From: Paraburkholderia sp. CNPSo 3274
GTDB taxonomy: Bacteria; Pseudomonadota; Gammaproteobacteria; Burkholderiales; Burkholderiaceae
NCBI RefSeq assembly: GCF_024206475.1
Contig: NZ_JAMBPR010000007.1
Coordinates: forward strand, 111,887-175,886
Length of the DNA stretch: 64,000 nucleotides
Direction of reading: 5' to 3'
This document shows, in pieces, positions 8,775-16,904 of the stretch; the first letter of the stretch is position 1, and every line of letters begins with the position of its first letter. Below the pieces are notes generated by a model, which saw nothing but the letters and a program-made list of their open reading frames with translations, was not told where the DNA came from and searched no databases. The translations under genes and the position numbers were made by a program.

Positions 8775-10211
8775 CTAGACGAAAAAGAGCCAGGTGGCCG
8801 CGAGAAAGACCGGCGCGAGCAGCACGCCCGACCAGCCAAGATAGCCGAAGAAGCCCGGCATGCGCACGCCGCGCGACTGCGCGATCGCCTTCACCATGAA
8901 GTTCGGCGCGTTGCCGATATAGGTGAGCGCGCCCATCCACACCGCGCCCGCCGAGATCGCGGCGAGCGTTTTCGCGCCGCCGGACATGAGCGCGTTGGCG
9001 TCGCCGCCCGCCAGATTGAAGAACACGAGGTACGTGGGCGCGTTGTCGAGAAACGACGACAGGAGGCCCGTCGCCCAGAAGTACATCGCCTCGTTGGGGC
9101 GGCCCGGTGCGTCGTTCACGAAACGGATCAGCGCGGCGAACGCGCCCGCCTCGCCCGCGCGCAGCATCGCGATGACCGGGGTGATCGTCACGAAAATGCC
9201 CGCGAAGAGCTTGGCCACCTCGACGATCGGCGCCCACTCGAAATCGTTATCGGCGCGCGCCGCTTTCGACGTGAATGCGAGCGAAATGAGTGCGAGCGCA
9301 ACGAGTCCTCCATCGCGCACGAGGTTCTGCAACTGCAGGTGCGCGCCCGCGACCTCGAAAACGATACCCGGACGCCACACGCCGCTCATCAGCACGAGCG
9401 CGATGAGCAGAGCGAGCAGCACGAAATTCGCCTTGCCGCCAATGGAGAGCGCGACTGTGTCCGGCGTCGGGTCGAGCGAAGCGGCGCACACTTCCCCGGC
9501 ACGGCTGAAGTACCAACTATCGAACGCGTAGAACACCGCGAGCAGCACGCCACAAACGAAGAGCATCGGCAGCGCGAGATGCTGCGCAGTCCAGAAGAAT
9601 CTCACGCCGTTGAGAAAACCGAGGAAAAGCGGCGGATCTCCGAGCGGCGTGAGCAGACCGCCCGCGTTCGCGACGAGAAAGATGAAGAACACGACCACGT
9701 GTACGTTGTGCCGGCGGTTGTCGTTCGCGCGCAGGAGCGGCCGGATCAGCAGCATCGCCGCGCCCGTCGTGCCCATCACGCTCGCGAGCACGGTGCCTAG
9801 CGCGAGGATCGCCGTGTTCATGCGCGGCGATCCGCGCAGATTCCCGTACACACAAATGCCGCCCGCGATCGTATAGAGCGCGCCGAGCAACGCGATGAAG
9901 GGGAGATATTCGTCGACGACTGCGTGCACGAAGAGCGGATACGTCACGCCAAAACCATGCGTGGCCGCAAACGGCACCAGGAACGCGAGCGCCCAGGCCG
10001 CCGAAATCTTGCCGAAGTGGTGATGCCAGAACGTGGCCGCGAACATTGGGAAGAACGCGATCGAAAGCAGCATGCCGGCGAACGGCAGCGCCCAGGCGGC
10101 GCTGAGCGATGCTGCGTCGAAGGCCGCCGCGTGTGCGTTCGTGCTGAAGAGCGTCAGTGCGGCGAAGAGCGTCCCCGCGCAAGCGCTCGCCGTGTTGCGC
10201 CTACGCGCCAT
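8775..10211 (-). CDS. NhaD/CitM-type sodium:proton antiporter
   Basis: A 478-residue polytopic inner-membrane protein with a signal-peptide-like N-terminus (cleavage near HAAA, ~residue 30) and about 11-12 membrane segments. Ion-transporter superfamily features include the GTTGAAMLLIRPL stretch and GDPPLFLGFL. It overlaps the end of the lutC gene by 11 bases, suggesting one transcript. In this family members exchange Na+ for H+, though some move carboxylates; the neighbouring lactate-utilisation-type gene leaves an organic-acid role possible. Confidence 0.82.
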   Translation of the reverse strand: MARRRNTASACAGTLFAALTLFSTNAHAAAFDAASLSAAWALPFAGMLLSIAFFPMFAATFWHHHFGKISAAWALAFLVPFAATHGFGVTYPLFVHAVVDEYLPFIALLGALYTIAGGICVYGNLRGSPRMNTAILALGTVLASVMGTTGAAMLLIRPLLRANDNRRHNVHVVVFFIFLVANAGGLLTPLGDPPLFLGFLNGVRFFWTAQHLALPMLFVCGVLLAVFYAFDSWYFSRAGEVCAASLDPTPDTVALSIGGKANFVLLALLIALVLMSGVWRPGIVFEVAGAHLQLQNLVRDGGLVALALISLAFTSKAARADNDFEWAPIVEVAKLFAGIFVTITPVIAMLRAGEAGAFAALIRFVNDAPGRPNEAMYFWATGLLSSFLDNAPTYLVFFNLAGGDANALMSGGAKTLAAISAGAVWMGALTYIGNAPNFMVKAIAQSRGVRMPGFFGYLGWSGVLLAPVFLAATWLFFV

Positions 10212-10863
10212 GCACGACGATCACATGCACGCGATACGGCCCGTGTGCGCCAAGAATGATGGTCTGCTCGATGTCGCCGGTGCGCGAAGGCCCCGAAACG
10301 AAGTTGACCGCGCGCGGCAGCTCTCCACGTTCGGCGCGCATGAGCGCGAAGGCATCCTCGTGGCCCGCGACGATGCGCGAAGCGGGCACGACGGCGATGT
10401 GCGTTTCGGGCAGCAGCGCGCCTGAGGCCCACGTCTGGGGGCTGGAGAGCAGGACCAGTGTGCCGGTTTCGGCCGTGGCGCAAAAGCAGCCCGTGAGGCC
10501 GACGAGATCGCGATCTTCGGGCTTGCGGAATTGAACGGCGAGACCCGCGCCGGCCCAGTCGAACGTTTCGAGCGTTTGCCACGCGACGGCCTGCATCGGC
10601 AAGCTGCGCTCGGCGAGATAACGCTGCGCGGCGGCGGGTACGTCGGCAATCTGCTGGACTTCGTCGACGGTGCTCGACATCTTGCGCGCCTCGCCAACGA
10701 AGCGCGCGACGAGATCGCCTTCCAGCGGCGGGCGCGGACCCTCGGGATGACGCGCGAGGTAGTCGGCCACGGCTTGCCGCTCGTGCGCCGCGGGCGTGGC
10801 CTCGCGTCCCTGCGCCGCGCGAATGCGCGCGAGTATGCTGCGGCGGGCGGCCGTCGTGTCCAT
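10201..10863 (-). CDS. lutC: LUD-domain lactate utilisation protein C
   Basis: A 220-residue LUD-domain protein of the LutC/YkgG family, which with LutA and LutB forms an Fe-S L-lactate oxidising complex. The conserved core runs from the LTGCFCATAETGTLVLLSS segment through the C-terminal GPSRTGDIEQTIILGAHGP. No lutA or lutB lies in the window: upstream is pncB, downstream an antiporter. It is therefore an orphan here, and its partners must be elsewhere if the complex works. Confidence 0.88.
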   Translation of the reverse strand: MDTTAARRSILARIRAAQGREATPAAHERQAVADYLARHPEGPRPPLEGDLVARFVGEARKMSSTVDEVQQIADVPAAAQRYLAERSLPMQAVAWQTLETFDWAGAGLAVQFRKPEDRDLVGLTGCFCATAETGTLVLLSSPQTWASGALLPETHIAVVPASRIVAGHEDAFALMRAERGELPRAVNFVSGPSRTGDIEQTIILGAHGPYRVHVIVVHGA

Positions 10864-10968
10864 GAACGTCCTCGTCAGATGAAGAAAGGCGACGCGCCGA
10901 TTATACCGGGGCGTCGCCTGCGATCTGCGGGTCTCGTGTGCGCGTTTTTCAGCCGTTTTTTCAGCCGC

Positions 10969-12171
10969 TTATTTGCCCGCGCACTCTTCCTCCACGGGCT
11001 GCTCGATGCCGAACACCTGGCGCAGATAGGCGAGATAGGCCTTGTCGTCGCACATGTTCTTGCCCGGCGAATCGGAGAGCTTGGCGACGGGCTGACCGTT
11101 GCAGCGGACCATCTTGATGACGATCTGCAGCGGCTGATAGCCCAGGTCGTTGGTGAGATTCGTGCCCACGCCGAACGCGAGGCGGCAGCGGTCGCCGAAA
11201 CGCTCGTACAGGCGCAGCACCTTGGGAATGTCGAGCGCGTCCGAGAAGATCATCGTCTTCGTGCGCGAATCGCAGCGGTTGTCCTCGTAGTGCTTGAGCA
11301 GCCGCTCGCCCCACTCGAACGGATCGCCCGAGTCGTGCCGCGCGCCGTCGAAGAGCTTGCAGAAGTACATGTCGAAGTCGCGCAGAAAGGCCTGCATGCC
11401 GTAGACGTCCGAGAGCGCAATGCCCAGGTCGCCGCGGTATTCCTTCGCCCACATCTCGAAGCCGAAGATTTGCGAGTCGCGCAGACGCGGCCCGAGCGCC
11501 TGGCACGCCTGCAGGTACTCATGCGCCATCGTGCCGAGCGGCGTGAGATTGTGCTTCATCGCGTAGTAGACGTTGCTCGTGCCGGTGAACTGCTCGCCGA
11601 GATCGTCCTTGAGCGTGAGGATCACCTCCTCGTGCCAGCGCTTCGAGAAGCGGCGGCGCGTGCCGTAGTCGGCGATCTTGCAGTCGGCGAATTCGGGCTT
11701 CGCGCCGAGCAGCTCGATCTTGTGGCGCAGGCGCTCGCGCCCCTCCTCGTACTGCGGATGATGCTGCGTATTGCGGAAATACACCTCGTTGACGATGGCG
11801 AGCACCGGGATCTCAAAGAGGATCGTGTGCAGCCACGGCCCCTTGATCTCGATGTCGATCTCGCCATTGCCTTTGGGCGACGCCGTGACCGAGATGTACT
11901 TTTCGTTGAGGTGAAAGAGCGCGAGAAAGTCGATGAAGTCGCTCTTGATGAAGCGCATCTTGCGCAGGTAGTCGAGCTCGGTCTCGGCGAAGCGCAACCT
12001 GCACAGCTTCTGGATCTCGCTGCGGATCTCGTCGACGTAGGGCACGAGATCGACGTTCGGCGTGCGGCAGCGGAAACGGTATTCCACATTGGCCGCGGGG
12101 AAATGATGCAGCACCACCTGCATCATGGTGAATTTGTAGAGATCGGTATCGAGCAGCGAAGTAATGATCAT
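10969..12171 (-). CDS. pncB: Nicotinate phosphoribosyltransferase PncB
   Basis: A 400-residue NAPRTase, which makes nicotinate mononucleotide from nicotinate and PRPP in NAD salvage. Motifs include the N-terminal [11 protein letters not shown], the TMAHEYLQ segment carrying the His expected to be phosphorylated, the active-site RHDSGDP, and the PRPP/phosphate-binding GVGTNLTND. The start [10 protein letters not shown] is chosen because the family begins there; an in-frame extension of 56 codons is low-complexity and unlikely to be translated. Confidence 0.95.
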   Translation of the reverse strand: MIITSLLDTDLYKFTMMQVVLHHFPAANVEYRFRCRTPNVDLVPYVDEIRSEIQKLCRLRFAETELDYLRKMRFIKSDFIDFLALFHLNEKYISVTASPKGNGEIDIEIKGPWLHTILFEIPVLAIVNEVYFRNTQHHPQYEEGRERLRHKIELLGAKPEFADCKIADYGTRRRFSKRWHEEVILTLKDDLGEQFTGTSNVYYAMKHNLTPLGTMAHEYLQACQALGPRLRDSQIFGFEMWAKEYRGDLGIALSDVYGMQAFLRDFDMYFCKLFDGARHDSGDPFEWGERLLKHYEDNRCDSRTKTMIFSDALDIPKVLRLYERFGDRCRLAFGVGTNLTNDLGYQPLQIVIKMVRCNGQPVAKLSDSPGKNMCDDKAYLAYLRQVFGIEQPVEEECAGK

Positions 12172-12497
12172 GATGGGCCAGCCGGACTGCAATCGGATAG
12201 CGCCCGCGAAGCGGGAACCGGACACGCTGCCGGGCAGATGCCCCGCAGCGGCTCCGGGCGGCAGGCGCCAGCGGTGCGCCCATGTTACCCGAATGCCTGC
12301 GCGCGCCGCGTGCCCGCCGGCACGGCCCCTCGCGCGCAAGGGGTAAAACGTTGCGGATCACCCTATCTTATAAACTAATCACGAAACGATCTAAGGACGG
12401 TTGTGGGCCTGTGGTTGGGGTAATTCCTCATCAGTTACAATACCGCTTTTGGCGAATCGCCATCCCCCGATACAAAAAGCTTGCAGGAGCTGCCTGA
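12172..12497. promoter_or_regulatory. Divergent pncB/fdxA intergenic region
   Basis: 326 bases without a gene. The pncB-proximal part is GC-rich. The fdxA-proximal part (from ~12350) is distinctly AT-richer. A TACAAT -10-like element at 12436-12441 has only a poor TTGGGG at 12415-12420 (15-base spacing). GGAG precedes the fdxA start by 8 bases. Confidence 0.4.
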
Positions 12498-12821
12498 ATG
12501 ACTCACGTTGTGACCGAAAGCTGCATCAAGTGCCGCTATACCGACTGCGTCGATGTGTGCCCGGTGGACTGCTTTCGCGAAGGTCCCAACTTCCTCGCGA
12601 TCGACCCGGACGAGTGCATCGACTGCGCCGTGTGCGTTGCCGAGTGCCCGGTGAATGCCATTTACGCCGAGGAAGACGTGCCTGGCGACCAGCAATCGTT
12701 CATCGAACTGAACGCCGACCTCGCGAAGGGCTGGCCGAGCATCACCAAGACCAAGGCCCCGCTGCCGGAAGCCGACGAATTCAAGGACGTGAAGGACAAG
12801 CTCGCGCTGCTCGCACGCTAA
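12498..12821 (+). CDS. fdxA: Seven-iron ferredoxin FdxA
   Basis: A 107-residue ferredoxin with one [3Fe-4S] and one [4Fe-4S] cluster. Ligands follow the Azotobacter FdI pattern shifted by one: Cys9, 17, 21, 25 and Cys40, 43, 46, 50, with an extra Cys12. The C-terminal ~50 residues are the acidic extension usual for the family. It acts as a cytoplasmic low-potential electron carrier. It stands alone, divergent from pncB. Confidence 0.95.
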   Translation: MTHVVTESCIKCRYTDCVDVCPVDCFREGPNFLAIDPDECIDCAVCVAECPVNAIYAEEDVPGDQQSFIELNADLAKGWPSITKTKAPLPEADEFKDVKDKLALLAR

Positions 12822-12916
12822 CCGCGCGCTGATCGCTTGTTCGGGGTGTCGCCCCGTCGCATTTGTGGACAGTCCCTCGCGCAGCGGATTGCTCCTAAAC
12901 AGATCGCGACAGGGTA

Positions 12917-12945
12917 TTGACAGGCCCAGCCAGACCCCATAGAAT
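12917..12945 (+). promoter_or_regulatory. Sigma70 promoter of the tRNA-Asn genes
   Basis: A perfect -35 TTGACA (12917-12922), 17-base spacer and TAGAAT -10 (12940-12945), 21 bases before the first tRNA. Confidence 0.85.
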
Positions 12946-12966
12946 CTCGTTCTCTGCTTTTGTTGA

Positions 12967-13042
12967 TCCCCGATAGCTCAGTCGGTAGAGCGCCGGACTG
13001 TTAATCCGTAGGTCCCTGGTTCGAGCCCAGGTCGGGGAGCCA
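12967..13042 (+). tRNA. tRNA-Asn (anticodon GTT)
   Basis: 76 bases with the CCA encoded. The acceptor arm TCCCCGA pairs with TCGGGGA, the anticodon loop is CTGTTAA, and the T-loop is GGTTCGAGCCC. It is identical to the copy at 13125. Confidence 0.98.
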
Positions 13043-13054
13043 AGATTCGCAAAA

Positions 13055-13093
13055 GCCCGTTCGTGTTGATCACAGCGCACAACGGGTTTTTTT
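13055..13093 (+). terminator. Possible terminator between the two tRNA-Asn genes
   Basis: A CCCGTT / AACGGG stem (13056-13061 with 13081-13086) with a 19-base loop, then seven T residues. The short stem and large loop suggest it is leaky, which would let both tRNAs come from one promoter. Confidence 0.55.
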
Positions 13094-13124
13094 ATGACGT
13101 AAAGCGTTGTAGCTGTACTGCTGT

Positions 13125-13200
13125 TCCCCGATAGCTCAGTCGGTAGAGCGCCGGACTGTTAATCCGTAGGTCCCTGGTTCGAGCCCAGGTCGGGGAGCCA
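13125..13200 (+). tRNA. tRNA-Asn (anticodon GTT), second copy
   Basis: Identical over all 76 bases, CCA included, to the copy at 12967. The flanks differ, so the duplicated unit is little more than the gene itself. No clear separate promoter is seen in the 82-base spacer. Confidence 0.98.
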
Positions 13201-13209
13201 AAATATCGA

Positions 13210-13240
13210 GGGGTTGCGTGTTTGCACGCAACCCCTTTTT
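13210..13240 (+). terminator. Terminator of the tRNA-Asn pair
   Basis: A strong 11-bp stem (ggggttgcgtg / cacgcaacccc) with a 4-base loop, then five T residues and further pyrimidines, 9 bases after the second tRNA. Confidence 0.9.
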
Positions 13241-13307
13241 CTTTTGGTGCGCGCGTTGGCACGCCGCCCTCCCCGATAATGTCGCTTCGTCATCTTCGGG
13301 AATCCGC

Positions 13308-13799
13308 ATGAAAACCACCCGCCTTGCCGCTCGCCTCGCGCGCCCACTCCTCGCCTGCGCAAGCCTCGTCGCCTTCGCCGCCGCCCACGCCGAGCAGATC
13401 GGCAGCGTGAACACCAACTTCCGTGTGACCGGCTCGGACAAGGTCGTTGTCGAGGCCTACGACGATCCGCAGGTACAAGGCATCACCTGCTACGTCTCTC
13501 GCGCACGCACGGGCGGCGTGAAGGGCACGCTCGGCATTGCGGAAGATCCGACCGAGGCATCGATCGCGTGCCGGCAGGTCGGGCCGATCTCGTTCGCAGG
13601 TCCACTCAAACAGCAGGCCGACGTCTTCAACGAGCGCATGTCGCTCCTCTTCAAGACGTTGCACGTCGTGCGCGTGGTCGACGCGAAGCGCAACGCGCTC
13701 GTGTATCTGACCTACAGCGACCGCGTGGTGAGCGGCAGCGCCAAGAACAGCGTCTCGGCCGTGCCGGTGCCGGCGGGCACGACGATTCCGCTGCGCTAA
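13308..13799 (+). CDS. creA: CreA family exported protein
   Basis: A 163-residue protein with a clear signal peptide ([20 protein letters not shown], cleavage near AHA-EQ, residue ~28). The mature part is the CreA family core: [24 protein letters not shown], then [19 protein letters not shown], and [18 protein letters not shown]. CreA is periplasmic and its biochemical role is unknown. The ATG at 13308 begins the signal peptide; an in-frame extension upstream lies in the tRNA terminator. Confidence 0.9.
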   Translation: MKTTRLAARLARPLLACASLVAFAAAHAEQIGSVNTNFRVTGSDKVVVEAYDDPQVQGITCYVSRARTGGVKGTLGIAEDPTEASIACRQVGPISFAGPLKQQADVFNERMSLLFKTLHVVRVVDAKRNALVYLTYSDRVVSGSAKNSVSAVPVPAGTTIPLR

Positions 13800-13828
13800 A
13801 CTGGGGATCTGTGCAGGATCCCTTCACC

Positions 13829-14776
13829 ATGACCGATTCCCGTTTTCGAGACTCCGCCCGCTACTGGCGCACGCCGCTTCTGCCCGGCGCGGATCTCGTC
13901 ACGGCCGAATACAACGCGCATACGTTCGCGCCCCACTGGCACGAGGCCTACACGATCCCCGTGATCGAGGGCGGCGCGGAATGCTTTCGCTATCGCGGAA
14001 CGCAGCATGTCGCCGGAACGGGCAGCGTTCCGGTCATCAACCCCGGCGAGTTGCACACGGGCTCGCGCGCCGTCGAAGAAGGCTGGAGCTATCGGGTCAT
14101 GTACGTGCCGATCGACTTCCTGCACGAACTCGCCGGCGAAATCGCCGGGCGCACGCAGCCGCTGCCGTGGTTCGACGCCGAGGTGATCCACGATCTCGAT
14201 CTCGCGCGCAGGCTCTCGCGCGCCCACCGTCTGCTGGAAGCCGACGCCGACTGGCGGCGAGCCGCGGCCCTGCCGCAATCCAGCGCAAGCGCCAGTTTGG
14301 CTGGCGTGGCGGCGCTTCCCGCGCCTTCCGGTGCGCCGCATTCGGCACCGCCTTCAGCGCCGTGTTCCGATCTGCTCGCCGTGGAAGGCTCGCTGCTCGA
14401 CGCGCTCTCGACGTTGCTCACGCGCTACGGCCGCACACGCGAGGCGGCGCTCAAGCATGGCCCGAACGACCCGCGCGTGGAAACGATGAAAGCGCTCCTC
14501 GCCGCCGATCTCGCCACGCCGCTGCGCGTGGCCGATCTCGCCCAGGCGGTCGGCCTTTCGCCGTTTCACGCGACGCGGCTTTTCACGCAGGCAACCGGAC
14601 TGCCGCCGCACGCCTGGCGCACGCAGCTGCGCCTGCAACGCGCCCTCGCGCCGCTGCGCGAAGGCGCCACGGTCGCCGATGTCGCCGCGGCGAGCGGCTT
14701 CACCGACCAGAGCCATTTCACGCGGCACTTTCGGCGTATGTTCGGCGTGCCGCCGGGGCGCTGGCAGTCGTCCTGA
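13829..14776 (+). CDS. AraC-family transcriptional regulator
   Basis: A 315-residue regulator. The N-terminal half is a cupin-like AraC-binding domain (FAPHWHEAYTIPVIEGGAE, ~residues 30-50). The C-terminal ~100 residues hold the two helix-turn-helix motifs (LRVADLAQAVGLSPFHATRL and TVADVAAASGFTDQSHFTRH). An Ala/Ser/Pro-rich linker (~150-185) joins them. It sits 88 bases upstream of azlCD on the same strand. Regulators of this type commonly control adjacent AzlC-type exporters, so that is the likely target (inference). Confidence 0.9.
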   Translation: MTDSRFRDSARYWRTPLLPGADLVTAEYNAHTFAPHWHEAYTIPVIEGGAECFRYRGTQHVAGTGSVPVINPGELHTGSRAVEEGWSYRVMYVPIDFLHELAGEIAGRTQPLPWFDAEVIHDLDLARRLSRAHRLLEADADWRRAAALPQSSASASLAGVAALPAPSGAPHSAPPSAPCSDLLAVEGSLLDALSTLLTRYGRTREAALKHGPNDPRVETMKALLAADLATPLRVADLAQAVGLSPFHATRLFTQATGLPPHAWRTQLRLQRALAPLREGATVADVAAASGFTDQSHFTRHFRRMFGVPPGRWQSS

Positions 14777-14863
14777 AGGCGCCAGCCCGCGTCCCGCCGC
14801 AAGAACGTACAAGCCACGCGCACCGCCGCCCGCTATGCTGTCCCCTTGTATCAGGAGGACAGT

Positions 14864-15643
14864 TTGACCACGCATCCCAATCGCTTTGCCGAATTCATTG
14901 CCGGCGCGCGCGACACGATCCCCATGATGATCGGCGCCGCGCCGTTCGGCGTGATCTTCGGCACGCTCGTCACCTCGGGCCCGCTTTCGCTCTGGCACGG
15001 CCAGTTCATGTCGCTCGCCGTGTTCGCCGGCTCCGCGCAGTTCATCGCGCTCGGGCTGATCGCTTCGCACGCGAGCTTCGCGGTGATTCTCGCCACCACG
15101 TTCATCGTGAACCTGCGGCACGTGCTCTACAGCGCGACACTCGCGCCTTATGTCTCGCACCTGCCGCTGCGCTGGCGCCTGGTGCTCGGCGGCCTCCTCA
15201 CCGACGAGGTCTTCGCCGTCGCGTGGGCGCATTTCCGCCGCCATCCGCCCGGCGACGACGTCTCGCCGTGGCATTTCCTCGGTTCGGGGCTCTCGATGTA
15301 CCTGAACTGGCAACTCTGGACCGCAGCTGGCCTGTTGTTCGGCGCGGCGTTCCCGGGTCTGCAGTCGCTCGGCCTCGACTTCGCGATGGTTGCGACTTTC
15401 ATCGCCATCGTCGTGCCGCAGCTAGTTGCCTTGCGCTACCTCGCCGCCGCCGCGACTGCGGGCGCGCTCGCCTTTTTCTGGCAGGGCTGGCCGTACAAGC
15501 TCGGGCTGCTCGGCGCCGTGCTCGCGGGCGTGGTCGTGGGTGTCGTGCTCTCGCGCCCAGGTTCCTCGCGCGGCGCCCGCGCCGGCAGCGAGTCCGCCCG
15601 CAAGTCCCCCAACGTCCAACGCACCGCAGGAGCCGGGCAATGA
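14864..15643 (+). CDS. azlC: AzlC-family branched-chain amino acid exporter large subunit
   Basis: A 259-residue inner-membrane protein with about 7-8 helices. The AzlC core (DTIPMMIGAAPFGVIFGTL and FAGSAQFIALGLIA) is clear. The start is taken as TTG at 14864 because a strong AGGAGG lies 5 bases upstream; an earlier in-frame TTG would overlap that ribosome binding site. Its stop overlaps the azlD start as ATGA. AzlCD exports branched-chain amino acids or their analogues in Bacillus; substrate here is unproven. Confidence 0.92.
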   Translation: MTTHPNRFAEFIAGARDTIPMMIGAAPFGVIFGTLVTSGPLSLWHGQFMSLAVFAGSAQFIALGLIASHASFAVILATTFIVNLRHVLYSATLAPYVSHLPLRWRLVLGGLLTDEVFAVAWAHFRRHPPGDDVSPWHFLGSGLSMYLNWQLWTAAGLLFGAAFPGLQSLGLDFAMVATFIAIVVPQLVALRYLAAAATAGALAFFWQGWPYKLGLLGAVLAGVVVGVVLSRPGSSRGARAGSESARKSPNVQRTAGAGQ

Positions 15644-15963
15644 ACTACATCGTCCTGATTCTCGGCATGGCCCTCATCACTCTGGTCATTCGCACTGCGG
15701 TGTTCGTGCTCGGCGACCGGCTGATGTTCCCGCCGCTCGTGCGCACCGCGCTCGGCTTCGTGCCCGTCACCGTGCTCACGGCCATCATCGTGCCGATGGC
15801 GGTGTCGCCCCACGGACAGGGCGCCGAGCTGACCTGGCGCAACCCGCAGCTCGTCGGCGCGCTCGCGGCGATCGTCGTCAGCGCGCTCACGAAGCGCCCG
15901 CTCGTCACCATCGCGGTCGGGCTCGGCGTGTTCTTCCTCTGGCAAGGCGTCGTCCTGCACTAG
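15640..15963 (+). CDS. azlD: AzlD-family exporter small subunit
   Basis: A 107-residue protein with four predicted membrane helices, the usual AzlD size. Typical segments are the N-terminal ILGMALITLVIRTAVFVLG and the LVRTALGFVPVTVLTAIIVP helix. The 4-base overlap with azlC indicates coupled translation and a two-subunit exporter. Confidence 0.92.
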   Translation: MNYIVLILGMALITLVIRTAVFVLGDRLMFPPLVRTALGFVPVTVLTAIIVPMAVSPHGQGAELTWRNPQLVGALAAIVVSALTKRPLVTIAVGLGVFFLWQGVVLH

Positions 15964-16097
15964 AGCCGCCCCTCGCCGCCCGCGCTCAAGTTTCACCCCG
16001 GCCCGCCGTTAAACCCGACAAGGCCTGCCTTGGCAGGTCACTGCTCGAACGGCGAGAGCACGCGAGAAGCGATAAGGATTACACCGGGGCAACCACA

Positions 16098-16859
16098 ATG
16101 GGGCATATCACCCTCAACCTGAAGGACGAAACGCTTGCGTCGCTGCGCAAGGACTTCGACGCGTTCCTGCGCGTCTCGCTCAAACTTGACCCGCAGTTCG
16201 CCACGCCGGAATTCGAGGATTACCTGCGCGCGAAGCTGCTCGACAACATGACGCCGCTCACGGAGCACGCCGTCCAGCGGCTCCTGCAAGGCGGCCAGTA
16301 CGCGTGGGCCAAGCGCACGCTCGACAAGGAATTCCCCGAGGTCGTCTCGATCCTGATGCGTCAGGCGGGCGAATTCGGTTTCGGCTTCGCGTCGCGGCCC
16401 GAATGGACGCCCGACGAACTCTCGAAGCAGTGCCGCGACTGGGCGGCGGCCATCGTGAGCGAAGCGCAGGGCGACGACTCGCTGGTCGATCCGCTGGCGG
16501 CGCAGATCAAGTCGGGCGTGCAGGACATCCAGGCGCTCGAAGAGTCGATGCAGACGCCCGCGTGGCGGCTCACCGAGTCGCTGCGTCAGCGTGTGTACGA
16601 AGCGAAGATCGGCTGCGAGCAGGCAACGGGTAGCGCCGCGCGCGAGCGTCTGGGCGAACTGCGCGGGCTGCTGAGGCTCGGCGTGACGCATGGCGTGTTC
16701 CAGAAGCAGGAAGCGCAACAGATCATGGAGTATCTGCGCCTGCTCAAGCCCGAGATTTTCGTCGAGGAGCCCGACGACGTCTTCACGCGCCTTGCCGCGT
16801 GGATGCGCAACTTCTTCATGCCGCCGCAGCGCGGCACCGCGCGCGAGCAGAGGCGCTGA
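16098..16859 (+). CDS. Conserved hypothetical cytoplasmic protein
   Basis: 253 residues, no signal peptide or membrane segment, rich in helix-forming residues and balanced charge. The C-terminal ~100 residues look like a helical bundle (TESLRQRVYEAKIGCEQATG onward). I recognise no domain and no catalytic motif. Start chosen at the ATG 8 bases after a purine-rich GGGGC stretch. It lies between azlD and a convergent helicase gene, 134 bases after azlD, and appears monocistronic. Confidence 0.7.
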   Translation: MGHITLNLKDETLASLRKDFDAFLRVSLKLDPQFATPEFEDYLRAKLLDNMTPLTEHAVQRLLQGGQYAWAKRTLDKEFPEVVSILMRQAGEFGFGFASRPEWTPDELSKQCRDWAAAIVSEAQGDDSLVDPLAAQIKSGVQDIQALEESMQTPAWRLTESLRQRVYEAKIGCEQATGSAARERLGELRGLLRLGVTHGVFQKQEAQQIMEYLRLLKPEIFVEEPDDVFTRLAAWMRNFFMPPQRGTAREQRR

Positions 16860-16904
16860 GCGCTGGCGCGCCGCCTGAAAACGGCGCGCGCCCGGCTCGC
16901 CCCC

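Noticed and set aside
6592..9800. Long plus-strand frames opposite rmuC, the dehydrogenase and the antiporter
   Set aside because: They are antisense to well-recognised proteins and show the Arg/His/Ala-rich composition typical of shadow frames in GC-rich DNA.
12415..12441. A definite fdxA promoter (TTGGGG and TACAAT)
   Set aside because: The spacing of 15 bases and the weak -35 make it unreliable, so it is only mentioned in the intergenic entry.
12967..13200. Tandem tRNA-Asn genes as an attachment site of an integrated element
   Set aside because: No integrase, no third partial copy of the tRNA 3' end and no foreign cargo lie within the window. Ordinary housekeeping genes continue on both sides.
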